In this document: in pieces, positions 34,336-43,634 of the stretch
How the letters are laid out: every line of letters starts with the position of its first letter
Numbering within the stretch: position 1 is the first letter of the stretch
Made by a program: the position numbers and the translations under genes
The notes under the pieces: model-generated
Database searches by the model: none
What the model saw: the letters and a program-made list of their open reading frames with translations, nothing else
Told to the model about the DNA's origin: nothing
Assembly (NCBI RefSeq): GCF_900143015.1
Contig: NZ_FSRT01000003.1
Coordinates: forward strand, 248,001-312,000
Reading direction: 5' to 3'
DNA length: 64,000 nucleotides
Source: Fibrobacter sp. UWB11
GTDB lineage: Bacteria; Fibrobacterota; Fibrobacteria; Fibrobacterales; Fibrobacteraceae

Positions 34336-35208
34336 TTATAGTTGGCAGGCCTCTGCGAGTTTTTCGAGTGCATCGACACAATCGTTCGCATAGTTTGCCG
34401 GCGTATCGTTACGCTGCCATGCAAAGTTAAGGCCACTGCTCGAATTGAGCACATGGAACTTACGTTTGCCGCCACCGTTTTGAATAGCCGTAAGCACGGT
34501 CTTTGCATCGCCGCCCTGACCGCCCGGCACGCCCGGAATGGACACGCCCGGAATGAGGAACGGAATTTCGTACTTCTTTTCTTGCGACATGTAGCGCGTG
34601 ATGTTTTCAAGTTCGCCCGGATTGGTAGCACCGACAACAGCACCGAGGTAGCCCTTGCCAGCGTCCCATTCCACAATTTTGTCTGCAACGGAGTAGAATG
34701 CTTCTGCAGCGTCGCGGATCGGAAGGTCCTGGAAGTCATGAGCGCCCTTGTTGCTCGTGCGAAGGAGCACGTAAGCACCGTTTTCGCTATTTTCGCGGAT
34801 GAACGGACCGACAGAATCGGCACCCATCCACGGAGAAACGGTCACGGCATCGGCACGGTAAACATCGTAGGCGGCGTTAGCGTAGGCGGCACTAGACTTA
34901 CCAATGTCACCGCGCTTTGCATCCAAAATAACCGGAATGCCAGCGCTTCTGTAATCGGCAATGAGTTGCTGCAAAACGAGCATCGACTGCACACTCACGC
35001 ATTCGTAATAAGCGCTGTTCGGCTTCACGACGGCAGGCTGCACATTACGCTTGAGGCAGCATTCCAAAATGTCGGAATAGAAGCGCTTGATGCGGTCTTC
35101 GGGAGTGCCTTCGAGCGGAATAAGCTTGAGCACAGGGTCCATGCCCATGCAAACCGGGTTGCCGCACTTTGCAATACGCTGTTCAAGGCGATCGTAAAAG
35201 CACGTCAT
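34336..35208 (-). CDS. pyrF: Orotidine 5'-phosphate decarboxylase (PyrF type 2)
   Basis: A 290-residue enzyme for the last step of UMP synthesis. The active-site motif LDAKRGDIGKSSAAYA (Asp-Lys-Asp network) near residue 95, VSPWMGADSV near 127 and the phosphate-binding FLIPGVSIPGVPGGQGG near 220 identify the longer type-2 family. The start codon overlaps the upstream stop by one base (TAATG), making it the last gene of the ispA-dxs-rlmB-like run. A pyrimidine gene in an isoprenoid operon has no obvious metabolic logic beyond co-expression with growth. Confidence 0.96.
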   Translation of the reverse strand: MTCFYDRLEQRIAKCGNPVCMGMDPVLKLIPLEGTPEDRIKRFYSDILECCLKRNVQPAVVKPNSAYYECVSVQSMLVLQQLIADYRSAGIPVILDAKRGDIGKSSAAYANAAYDVYRADAVTVSPWMGADSVGPFIRENSENGAYVLLRTSNKGAHDFQDLPIRDAAEAFYSVADKIVEWDAGKGYLGAVVGATNPGELENITRYMSQEKKYEIPFLIPGVSIPGVPGGQGGDAKTVLTAIQNGGGKRKFHVLNSSSGLNFAWQRNDTPANYANDCVDALEKLAEACQL

Positions 35209-36449
35209 TACTTCAATTCCTCCTGAATCTGAGCGGCTTCGTAAGAGAGAATGCCATGTGCGACAGCCACATTCAGAGATTCAAGTTCACTGCTCATCGG
35301 GATCTTCACCGTTTCGTCGGCAAGTTCGATGAAGTACGGATTCGTGCCAGCGCCTTCGTTACCCACGAGGAACGCCATCTTGCGGAGCTTATGCTGCGGA
35401 ATCTGGCGGAGGGACTGCTTGGCGTGCAAATCCGTTGCGATGATGGTGTACCCCTTGCTGCGCAAGAAGTTGATCTGGTCCACGAGATCTACGTCGAATT
35501 CAAACGGAACGCGGAGGAACGTGCCCGAGGAACCACGCACAACCTTCGGGTTGAACGGGCTCACGGTACCACGACCAAGAATCATGCCCGAAGAATTGAA
35601 ACCGAGGCTCGTGCGGAAGAGCGTGCCGAGGTTACCCGGATCCTGAACAGCATCGACGAGCGTAAGCACGCTGCGGCTCGTTTCGTAAACAGGCTTCTTG
35701 CTTGCGATGTTGCAGTAAGCGATAATGCCCTGCGTTGTCATCGTCGAAGAAAGGCGCTTCATCTGTTCTTCAGTGAGAGTGTGGAGCGTAATTTCGGCAT
35801 CGTTAATGGCTTCGATGAGTTCTTCGTTTTCGAAACCTTCGACAACGTAAACAGAAATCACGAGTTCGCGATGATGCTTCACGAGTTCTTCGACAACGTG
35901 AACGCCTTCGCCAAGGAACTTGCCTTCGCGTTCGCGACCCTTTTCAGTCGTGCAGGCGATAAGGCGCTTGAACCAAGGAGGCGTAGAACCGGCATCTTCA
36001 ACAGCTTCGATCTGAGCTGCACGAGCTTCGAGTGCGGCTTCATCCAAGTTCTCGTCAACCGCTTCCTTTTGTTCCGGACGCTGGCGATAAACAGGAGCGT
36101 TCACGGCACCATCACGGCGCGGGCCACGGTTAAACGGCTTGTCACCAAAGCGGCGCGGGCGGCGGTCGCGATCAAAGCGTCCACCACGGCGTTCTTCACG
36201 GTTGAACGGGCGGTCTTCGCGATTGTCGTCGCGATCGAAACGGCGTTCACCACGATCAAAGCGACGGTCGCCGCGGTCGCGGTCAAAACGACGGTCGCCA
36301 CGATCGCCACGGCCAAAGGGCTTGTCGCCAAAGGAACCGCGGTCGTCGTCGTTACGACGAGGGCGGCGTTCAGGAGCTTCGCTGACTCCAAATTTGCGGT
36401 CAAGCGTCATTCTTACAGTACGCTTCGGTTTGTTTTCTTCTTCACTCAT
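35208..36449 (-). CDS. SPOUT (TrmH/RlmB-type) RNA methyltransferase with Arg-rich N-terminal extension
   Basis: 413 residues. The C-terminal half is a TrmH-family methyltransferase with the knotted SAM site: LVDAVQDPGNLGTLFRTS (motif 1), FLVGNEGAGTN (motif 2) and IPMSSELESLNVAVAHGI (motif 3). A substrate-binding domain lies at about residues 155-235 (RLIACTTEKGREREGKFLGE). This suits 2'-O-methylation of 23S rRNA as by RlmB, though tRNA is possible. Residues about 25-95 are a tract of FDRD, GDRR and FGDKPF repeats, like RG-rich RNA-binding tails, and are not part of the usual family. It overlaps dxs by four bases and pyrF by one. Confidence 0.92.
   Translation of the reverse strand: MSEEENKPKRTVRMTLDRKFGVSEAPERRPRRNDDDRGSFGDKPFGRGDRGDRRFDRDRGDRRFDRGERRFDRDDNREDRPFNREERRGGRFDRDRRPRRFGDKPFNRGPRRDGAVNAPVYRQRPEQKEAVDENLDEAALEARAAQIEAVEDAGSTPPWFKRLIACTTEKGREREGKFLGEGVHVVEELVKHHRELVISVYVVEGFENEELIEAINDAEITLHTLTEEQMKRLSSTMTTQGIIAYCNIASKKPVYETSRSVLTLVDAVQDPGNLGTLFRTSLGFNSSGMILGRGTVSPFNPKVVRGSSGTFLRVPFEFDVDLVDQINFLRSKGYTIIATDLHAKQSLRQIPQHKLRKMAFLVGNEGAGTNPYFIELADETVKIPMSSELESLNVAVAHGILSYEAAQIQEELK
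36165..36330. repeat. Degenerate coding repeat for the Arg/Asp/Phe tract
   Basis: Repeated GCGGTCGCGGTCAAAACG-like units on the plus strand encode the FDRDRGDRR-type tract of the methyltransferase. Unit lengths vary but keep the frame. Confidence 0.6.
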
Positions 36450-38314
36450 AGTTTTTCCATCAACTGTTTGGCGACGGATTCCCCGTCAATTTTCAAGATC
36501 TTGTAGAGAGCTTTGATTTCTCCCTGTTCAACGAATCTGTCCGGAAGACCAAACCGGTACAGTTTCTTGTCCGTATAGCCGAGGTCGGACAATAGTTCCG
36601 CAATAGCTGAACCATAGCCACCTACGAGCGTGTTGTCTTCCAAGGTCACAATGACATTGTGGCTGTCGAACAACGAACGGTAGCATTCCTGGTCGAGCGG
36701 CTTAATAAAACGGGCATCCACAAGCGTCGGGTTGTATCCGTTTTCACGAAGCACGGAGGCTGTTTTCTTGAGTTCATTTGTCATGAAGCCAGCACCTAAA
36801 AGCAAGATGCCAGAGCCCTTCTCAAGAATCTTGGGGCTTTTATAATCAAACGGACCTTCCGAAGGCTTGAGTTCTGCTTCAAGCGCAGTGCCTCTCGGAT
36901 AGCGGATAGCCACAACGCCTTCCATGTCAATTGCAGCTGTAATCATATCGCGCAATTCATTTTCGTTGGAAGGAGCCATGACTGTAATTCCTGGAACCGT
37001 ACGCAAGAACGACAAGTCGAAAGCGCCATGATGCGTCGGACCATCCGCACCGACAAGACCGGCACGGTCAAGCACGAGCACCACATGCAAATTCTGGAGT
37101 GCAATGTCGTGGATAATCTGGTCGTAGGCGCGCTGCATGAACGACGAGTAAATCGCGACCACAGGTACAACGCCATCACAAGCCATGCCCGCCGCAAACG
37201 TAACAGCATGCTCTTCGGCAATGCCCACGTCAATCACGCGGTCCGGGAGTTCCTTTGCGACGATATCCATGCCGCAGCCCGTAGGCATTGCAGCCGTGAT
37301 ACCCATAATGCGCTTGTCCTTCTTAGCAAGGTCCAAAAGCGTATTGCCGAACACGCTCGTCAAAGACGGATTCGGATTTCCCGGAGCAAGCGGGAGACCA
37401 CTTTCGGGGTCGAACGCACTGCAACCGTGATACTTTGTCGGATTCTTTTCGGCAGCGTCAAAGCCGCGGCCCTTTTCCGTGAGCACATGGACAAGGCACG
37501 GGCCTTGCTGGTTCTTCACGCGTTCGAGAATCATCACAAGTTCATCGATATCGTGACCATCAATCGGACCAAAATAACGGATGCCCAAGTCTTCAAAGAA
37601 GCGTCCCGGCTTCACGGCATTCTTCGCCGCATTCTCGACCTGCAAGAAGAGGTCACGGAAACGGGAACCCAGAATGCCCGGCAAACGATTCATCACGCGA
37701 TCCAGGTCGGTACGCATCTTGTTGTAAACCGGATCCGAAATAACGCGGTTCAGGTACTTGCTAAAACCGCCAATGTTCGGAGCGATACTCATCTTGTTAT
37801 CGTTCAAGATGATGGTCATGTTCTGCTTGGAGGCGCCAACGTTATTGATAGCCTCGTAAGCCATACCGCCCGTCATGGAACCATCGCCAATGACAGCAAC
37901 AACATTGTTGTTACGGTTGAAATGGTCGCGTGCAACTGCAAAGCCAAGAGCTGCCGAAATCGAGGTCGTCGCATGCCCAGCCCCAAAACAGTCGTAAACG
38001 CTTTCGTTCCTCTTCAGAAATCCGGAAATACCGCCCTGCTGGCGCAAGGTATCGAAGCGGTCGTAACGGCCGGTCAATAACTTGTGCACGTACGCCTGGT
38101 GCCCCACGTCCCACACGATTTTATCGTCGGGTGCATTGAACACGTAGTGAAGCGCAAGAGTCAGTTCAACAACGCCAAGGCTCGATGCCAGGTGACCGCC
38201 ATGTTTGGCCACCTGCCCAATAATGGTTTCGCGAATCTGCGAAGCCAAGTGGTAAAGCTCTTCAACAGAGCAGTGCTTCAAGTCCTGAGGCGACTTTACG
38301 TCTTTCAGTTCCAT
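36446..38314 (-). CDS. dxs: 1-deoxy-D-xylulose-5-phosphate synthase
   Basis: A 622-residue TPP enzyme joining pyruvate and glyceraldehyde 3-phosphate, the first step of the MEP isoprenoid pathway. Landmarks: VWDVGHQAYVHKLLTGR near residue 68, TPP motif GDGSMTGGMAYEAINN near residue 142, the transketolase signature DRAGLVGADGPTHHGAFD near residue 415 and the C-terminal GGYGSAIAELL. Length and order are normal. It begins the base after ispA ends and overlaps the methyltransferase gene by four bases, so supply of precursors and chain elongation are co-expressed. Confidence 0.97.
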   Translation of the reverse strand: MELKDVKSPQDLKHCSVEELYHLASQIRETIIGQVAKHGGHLASSLGVVELTLALHYVFNAPDDKIVWDVGHQAYVHKLLTGRYDRFDTLRQQGGISGFLKRNESVYDCFGAGHATTSISAALGFAVARDHFNRNNNVVAVIGDGSMTGGMAYEAINNVGASKQNMTIILNDNKMSIAPNIGGFSKYLNRVISDPVYNKMRTDLDRVMNRLPGILGSRFRDLFLQVENAAKNAVKPGRFFEDLGIRYFGPIDGHDIDELVMILERVKNQQGPCLVHVLTEKGRGFDAAEKNPTKYHGCSAFDPESGLPLAPGNPNPSLTSVFGNTLLDLAKKDKRIMGITAAMPTGCGMDIVAKELPDRVIDVGIAEEHAVTFAAGMACDGVVPVVAIYSSFMQRAYDQIIHDIALQNLHVVLVLDRAGLVGADGPTHHGAFDLSFLRTVPGITVMAPSNENELRDMITAAIDMEGVVAIRYPRGTALEAELKPSEGPFDYKSPKILEKGSGILLLGAGFMTNELKKTASVLRENGYNPTLVDARFIKPLDQECYRSLFDSHNVIVTLEDNTLVGGYGSAIAELLSDLGYTDKKLYRFGLPDRFVEQGEIKALYKILKIDGESVAKQLMEKL

Positions 38315-39202
38315 TTATTTCACTCGGGTAATGATGTATGCAGCAATGGAACGGAGGATAGAGGTATCGCACTTGAGGCTGTCCAAAGCCTTGATGGATT
38401 CCTCGTAAAGTTCCCTTGCTCGTTCCCTTGACTTTTCCAGTCCAACGATGGACGGGTAAGTAGCCTTGCCCTTTTCGATGTCAGACCCGGCATCCTTGCC
38501 GAGTTCTTCGGTCGTAGAGACAATGTCCAAGATGTCATCCACAATCTGGAAGGCAAGCCCGATAGAGCGGCCATAGTTGCGGATGATTTCCATATCACTC
38601 TCGCTTGCGTCTGCAAGCATCGCACCCACCAAGAGGGCAGCTTCAATCAATGCTGCGGTCTTGTGGTAGTGAATGTAATCGACAATTTCGAGATCGACAG
38701 TCTTGCCTTCACATTCGATGTCGGTCATTTCGCCACCGATCATGCCGTAAGTGCCGAGCAAGTGAGCAAGGAGTTCGATAGCCTTTGCGTTACCGGTCTT
38801 GCCCATCATTTCGAATGCGTGAATGCAGAGAGCATCGCCCGCCATCACGGCTGTCGCTTCGCCAAACTTCTTGTGGCTCGTGAGCTTACCACGGCGGTAG
38901 TCATCGTTATCGACGCACGGAAGGTCATCGTGAATAAGGCTGAACGTGTGGAGCATTTCGAGAGCGCTCGTCGCAAGCCAAATCTTGTCTCCCTTGCCGC
39001 CAAACATGTCGAACGTGGCCTTGGCAAGTCCCGGGCGCAAGCGTTTGCCGCCTGCGAACATGGAATAGCGCATAGCCTCGTGCAGACGGCACGGACGGTC
39101 CTTTACTGGGGGGAGATGTTCATCAAACTTCGCCTCGGCATCTTTAGCGATGCGGGCGAGATATTCCTGGGCAATTTTTGCTTCTGATTCAATAGACTGC
39201 AT
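38315..39202 (-). CDS. ispA: Polyprenyl (farnesyl/geranylgeranyl) diphosphate synthase
   Basis: A 295-residue trans-isoprenyl synthase. The first Asp-rich motif DDLPCVDNDDYRRG (near residue 92) has the four-residue spacing of bacterial short-chain synthases, with HTFSLIH five residues before it. The second motif is FQIVDDILDI near residue 222. GKRLRPGLA near residue 52 binds the diphosphate. Phe and Ser before the first motif point to farnesyl or geranylgeranyl length, but the product length is not certain. First gene of the four-gene minus-strand operon with dxs. Confidence 0.93.
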   Translation of the reverse strand: MQSIESEAKIAQEYLARIAKDAEAKFDEHLPPVKDRPCRLHEAMRYSMFAGGKRLRPGLAKATFDMFGGKGDKIWLATSALEMLHTFSLIHDDLPCVDNDDYRRGKLTSHKKFGEATAVMAGDALCIHAFEMMGKTGNAKAIELLAHLLGTYGMIGGEMTDIECEGKTVDLEIVDYIHYHKTAALIEAALLVGAMLADASESDMEIIRNYGRSIGLAFQIVDDILDIVSTTEELGKDAGSDIEKGKATYPSIVGLEKSRERARELYEESIKALDSLKCDTSILRSIAAYIITRVK

Positions 39203-39270
39203 GTATACAAAGATACTTAATTCAGACCTATCTTAAAAGGGCATGCTATTAAAAGTATGGTTTTTAAATC

Positions 39271-40887
39271 TTAGAAAAGCGCGCCGTAGAGCACTATATC
39301 ATCCAAATAGAATTCAGATCCGTTGCGGACGAAGAAATGCAACTGGCGGACATCGTCCTTAAGCGAATTCCATGTGAAATAGCAGTTGCTTACATCCTGG
39401 GAATTATAGCATAGATCACCGGACTTGATGACATATCGCGTCCACTTCTGCGAATTCAGATCTATCCATTCCGAGGCGGCTTTGAGCGAAACCCCTTTCA
39501 CTTCCGATTCTTTATCCCAGTTTTCGAGTGACACGCGGATCTGTCCGGAACCCTTCGCATAGAACGCAATGGAATCAAGCGAAGAGAAGTTCCAGCCTTC
39601 AGAACGAAGCAACGTACCCGTTACAACCCAAGCATAAATGTTGTTCGTCCCAATCAGATTGTACTTGCCATGGAATACCTTTGACTTGCGGTCCTTATCA
39701 GTTTCAAAAGCCTTGGACAAGACCTTGGAACCAATGGAATCCACGCTAAAGTACCAACCTGCCGTATCGCCTTCAAAATCCTGCAATACAATAGACGGGT
39801 AGTCAAATTCAGCGGAGCCTGCAGAAGGTTCAATTTTCTTAGTTACACATAAACTATCTTTATTATCAACAACATAAAATTCAAGCGTATCCGTTGTCGG
39901 GAGCATCGGAAGCGAGAAAATGCCTTCTTCGTTTGTCTTCGTCATGACATCCAAACCATAGACGCCCACCCAAGCATACTTATCGCCAGCATGGAGTGTT
40001 ACGCGGCTCATGTAGTTTGAAGTCTCTTGCAACTTGACCGTATCGAGCTGGGCAATTTGCTTTGCCGAGAGCACCTTGGAATAAGAAGAACCCGACTGCA
40101 CAACCGTCAAGCGGTAATCGCCGTCACTCAAGGAATCAATTGCAAACACGCCATTCTTGTCCGCATAAGCATCCGCTTTGACGATAACATTGTTCACATG
40201 CAAGGAATCTACACGAGCATTAGCCTTACGGATTGCCAAGGATGCATAAGGCACGGGCTTGCCATCGGCAACGGCAACAAACGTAATCATGCCTTCGTAC
40301 GGATTCGGCAGCAAGTCAATTTCTTCGTTTTCGCTCGGATTCAATTTTACAGACAAATCGCCATACACGGTATTATTGTCACCGCGCAAGAAGTACACCT
40401 GCAACGAATCATTGGGAGGCAACTGCGACAACTGGAAGCGGCCAAGCGAATCCGAACGCACCAGCACGTCCATACCGCGCACGCCGACCCAAACAAAGTT
40501 GCAGCTATCAGGCACATCGGCATAACCGCCAAGAGAAGCCGTAGGTTCCAACTTCAAGGAATCAAAGTTCGCATCGTCATCCGAAGAATAAAGCCCTGTA
40601 AAGGCAGAACCACCATGCACAATCGTCAGGCGGTAATCGCCCTTCGGCGCTTCAAATTCAAAATATCCATTAGCGTCGGCATAGAAATCTGCGTTAACGA
40701 TTTCATTTGTCGCATTGTCAACGGACGTCGTGTGGTCAACATTTCGAATAGCAACTCTTGCATACGAAGCAACACGGCCATCGCCAACATAGGCGAATCC
40801 GCAAATGCCGTTCGTCGTCTCGCTGCCAGGACCGCCCGAGCAGCTCCAAAGCAAGAGAGCTGAAATTATACAGGCTAGCCGTTTCAT
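39271..40887 (-). CDS. Large lipoprotein with repeated carboxypeptidase-regulatory-like domains and a CBM-like C-terminus
   Basis: A 538-residue lipoprotein (ALLLWSC, Cys16), preceded by AGGAGAAG before the ATG. Two similar units appear at about residues 28-185 and 200-350: each has AYVGDGRVASYARVAIR-like or AVADGKPVPYASLAIRKA-like strands, NVIVKADAYADKNGVFAI, then YRLTVV.SGS.Y. Each resembles a carboxypeptidase regulatory-like fold. Residues about 365-538 look like a carbohydrate-binding beta-sandwich (DSIAFYAKGSGQIRVSLENW; FYLDDIVLYG). It overlaps the upstream TIGR02147-type regulator by four bases. Likely a surface carbohydrate-related lipoprotein; substrate unknown. Confidence 0.82.
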   Translation of the reverse strand: MKRLACIISALLLWSCSGGPGSETTNGICGFAYVGDGRVASYARVAIRNVDHTTSVDNATNEIVNADFYADANGYFEFEAPKGDYRLTIVHGGSAFTGLYSSDDDANFDSLKLEPTASLGGYADVPDSCNFVWVGVRGMDVLVRSDSLGRFQLSQLPPNDSLQVYFLRGDNNTVYGDLSVKLNPSENEEIDLLPNPYEGMITFVAVADGKPVPYASLAIRKANARVDSLHVNNVIVKADAYADKNGVFAIDSLSDGDYRLTVVQSGSSYSKVLSAKQIAQLDTVKLQETSNYMSRVTLHAGDKYAWVGVYGLDVMTKTNEEGIFSLPMLPTTDTLEFYVVDNKDSLCVTKKIEPSAGSAEFDYPSIVLQDFEGDTAGWYFSVDSIGSKVLSKAFETDKDRKSKVFHGKYNLIGTNNIYAWVVTGTLLRSEGWNFSSLDSIAFYAKGSGQIRVSLENWDKESEVKGVSLKAASEWIDLNSQKWTRYVIKSGDLCYNSQDVSNCYFTWNSLKDDVRQLHFFVRNGSEFYLDDIVLYGALF

Positions 40888-41720
40888 TTTGACTTCTCCT
40901 GTAATTTCTTGGTAAACGCAAGCGGGAACAACTGAACATTCAGCTGGAACACGGTATCATCGCCAGTTCCATCCTGCGACAGACGGAGCAGGTCCGAACG
41001 GAACTCCTTGATTTTTTCGCGGATGAGCTGAATGTCGTTCATGTTGAACGTCATCGTCACGGTACTGATATCGCGAAGAGGGGGCGCATGGCGTTCAAGC
41101 GATTCACCCGCAAGGCGAATCGTTTCTTTCTGGAATGTCCGAACAGCTTCGGATCTCCAGTTGCCACCTGTACTCACAAACGTATCATTCACTTTCCAGT
41201 ACCCGTCCTTTCCCTCAGAAATCATGTTCAGGTCGTGGAGGAGCTTGATAGCATCCTTGGCCTGCTCCACCGTGATTGCCGGCGTGCAAGACTCCGCGAG
41301 CCCTTCATAATCATCTTTAAAATTACAAATACCGATTACGGAACGGATAGCGTTATAGTACCAATGACGGTAAAATTCCAGTTCTTTTTTGGCAAGACGC
41401 TTCAAAGGGATACCTTTCAAGGCCTGCATCTTCTCATAATGGTTCAACGCTTCCTGGTCGCTCTTTGCACGTCCGAAGTACACGAGTTCCGACCAGTAGG
41501 CCGCTTCCTTTTCGTCAAGCTCGAAAAATTCAGCCATCGGCTTGATGAAGTTTACCGCAAGGTGAATCTTGCCCTGCGAAATACGGAGAAGATTTCCTGG
41601 ATCCGCACCGAGTTTCATAGCCATGTATCGCCAGGATATAACGGTCTTACGCTTTTTGAAATCTTCAAAAGCATCTCTAATCCATTCGCGATAATCAGTA
41701 TATTCAAAAATCGGTTTCAC
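40884..41720 (-). CDS. TIGR02147-family regulator (DUF4423-type)
   Basis: A 278-residue cytoplasmic protein. The N-terminus (FEYTDYREWIRDAFEDFKKR), then an HTH-like region (AMKLGADPGNLLRISQGKIH), EAAYWSELVYFGRAKS and the C-terminal half (FQKETIRLAGESLERH; STVTMTFNMNDIQLIREKI) match the TIGR02147 family as I remember it, frequent in Fibrobacter and Bdellovibrio. It is presumed to bind DNA. The lipoprotein gene starts within its last four bases, so it probably controls or senses on behalf of that lipoprotein. Confidence 0.85.
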   Translation of the reverse strand: MKPIFEYTDYREWIRDAFEDFKKRKTVISWRYMAMKLGADPGNLLRISQGKIHLAVNFIKPMAEFFELDEKEAAYWSELVYFGRAKSDQEALNHYEKMQALKGIPLKRLAKKELEFYRHWYYNAIRSVIGICNFKDDYEGLAESCTPAITVEQAKDAIKLLHDLNMISEGKDGYWKVNDTFVSTGGNWRSEAVRTFQKETIRLAGESLERHAPPLRDISTVTMTFNMNDIQLIREKIKEFRSDLLRLSQDGTGDDTVFQLNVQLFPLAFTKKLQEKSK

Positions 41721-41856
41721 AGAAAATCCTTAAGTCAAACAGCACCTCGCGCCATCTCAAGACAACATTCCTTTTCTCATCCAACACGAGACAATGCGGG
41801 CGGTTTGAACCATCATAAAGATATCTTTATACACATCAATAGGTTAGTGCACAGAT

Positions 41857-42225
41857 TTATCGTTCGTTGTGAAATTTTACAACGGAAGCCGAACCGGCAG
41901 AGCAGGTCGCCTGCCAAGAACATTCCTGCAAATCGCTAAACCGTTCGTCGCTACAGCGGCCATTAAAGGCGAGAGCGCCGTTTTCATCAATGCGGTAAGC
42001 GACATCGTAAGAAATTTCAACAAGCTTGGACTTAGTCACTACCGGATCGCGCATCACCAATGAAGTGATTTCAATCACACAATTGTCTTTCGATTCCGAG
42101 GCTTCGGCAGCCTGGTCAACCGGATTCCAATGGAGCTGGATTTGCTTGAAGTCGTCCACTTCTGGATGCTTGGTACAAGACACAAGCAAAGTGACCAAAA
42201 CTGCAAGAAGAAGCCAGCCACGCAT
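41857..42225 (-). CDS. Small lipoprotein
   Basis: A 122-residue lipoprotein (LLAVLVTLLVSC, Cys17). Four further cysteines (DNCVIE, GRCSDE, QECSWQ, ATCSAG) probably make two disulfide bonds. No family recognised. It starts 11 bases after the frameshifted diguanylate cyclase gene, so it belongs to that transcript. Confidence 0.7.
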   Translation of the reverse strand: MRGWLLLAVLVTLLVSCTKHPEVDDFKQIQLHWNPVDQAAEASESKDNCVIEITSLVMRDPVVTKSKLVEISYDVAYRIDENGALAFNGRCSDERFSDLQECSWQATCSAGSASVVKFHNER

Positions 42226-42236
42226 TTTCGAAATCC

Positions 42237-43575
42237 TTAATGGTTACGCCTGAACGTTGCCACGGTAACGCGGTTACGTCCACTTTCCTTCGATGTGTAC
42301 AAGGCCTTGTCGGCACGGGCAATGAAGGACTTCGGATCTTCGCCCGGAACCATCTCGGTCACGCCAAAGGAGCAAGTCACCTGCTGCTGCGTAATGAGCG
42401 TTGACGATTCAATTGCCTTGCGGAGTTTTTCAGCAAGGAACGCGGCATTCTGGATGCTCGTGTCGTCACTCAGAATCACAAACTCTTCGCCCACCCCAAC
42501 GCACGAGGGAATCCGTATTGCGGATCATGCCCTGCACAAGCTTTGCAAGGTTCACGAGGACTTCGTCACCAACAAGATGACCATAAGTATCGTTCACTTC
42601 CTTGAAGTGGTCGATATCGAAAATCATGAACGACACAGGGCCGCCCGTCCTGTTCAGCTTTTCCTGTTCGCGGAGGAGAACGCCGCTAAAGCCAGCACGG
42701 TTGAGGCAACCGGTAAGCGGGTCTTCCCTACTGGACTTTTCATACTCGCTCTTCTCGATTTCCAAAGCACGGAGGTTCTTCTTGAGTTCTTCCTGCTTCT
42801 TTCTGTTAATTGCGCGTTCGCGGCTGTAGTCAAAGAACCTGATAATCAAGATGATAAGGAAGGTGACGAACCAAAGAGCGACAAGCGTCGTCACGAGGTC
42901 CACCTGCGAAATCTTCTTGCCCTTAAAGCGGAGCCTGTTGATTTCCATGCCGCCATAACCGAGCGGAGCGTTCGTACCCGTCTGGATTTCAATCAGCGGA
43001 ATATTCGAAAGGTCTACACGCGCCTTGTGCACGTTGATTTCGTTCTGGGAAACCCACCAACCAGCCACGCGGAATTCCTGCGGGACAAACACGGCCGGGT
43101 ACGGTTCCTTGGTCGGAGTAAATTCGATTTCGTTGAACTTGAGGGAAGTCTCGTCGTTCTTACGGTAGAGACCGCTGTCGTAACCACGCATGTAAAGGCG
43201 CACGGAGCCTTCGTTACGCGGCTTGAGCCATACGAAAAGGCTGTCGTACTTGGAAAGGTCAAGCCCCTTGGACTTACCATCGCCCAAATAAATCTTGATG
43301 CCCACATACGGGTAAGCATAGCCTTCACGGAGTTCATACTCGATAACGACAGAACTGTCGGTACGCATCATGGAGATTGCCGAAGTACCACCATCTACGG
43401 AGTCGGCACTAGCAACTACATAAGGATGTTCACCGAGATTGATGTCTAAAATATCGTCCAAGAAATGCCTATATGCGAACATGGCTACGGCGGTCACCAC
43501 CAATAGCACAACAATCAGGAAATTCATCCTGAAAAGGGCATACACTTTTCTCATAACCTTTGAAGACATAATCAC
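42237..43575 (-). pseudogene. Membrane diguanylate cyclase, frameshifted in the GGEEF motif
   Basis: The first frame (43575-42466) gives one membrane helix (residues 15-32), a periplasmic beta-rich domain (about 45-220; [20 protein letters not shown] resembles CBM-like sandwich domains), a second helix ([19 protein letters not shown]), a charged linker and the first half of a GGDEF domain including [19 protein letters not shown] and the inhibitory site RNTD. It then reads [11 protein letters not shown] and stops. The rest ([10 protein letters not shown] to the end at 42237) continues in the next frame. One extra C in the run at 42490-42492 explains the break; without it the motif reads RWGGEEFVIL. 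Either a real inactivation or a sequencing error. Start may be GTG 43575 or ATG 43569. Confidence 0.88.
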
Positions 43576-43634
43576 ATATCCGTTTTAGACCATGACATTC
43601 TAAATATACAAAAAAGGACGTTTTTAACTTGAAA

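Noticed and set aside
42237-42494. A separate small gene starting at GTG with GEEFVIL
   Set aside because: It is the second half of the frameshifted GGDEF domain; alone it lacks half of the fold.
42480-42500. Programmed ribosomal frameshift in the GGDEF gene
   Set aside because: No slippery heptamer or A-run at the site, and the stop follows only a few codons later. A plain one-base insertion explains it better.
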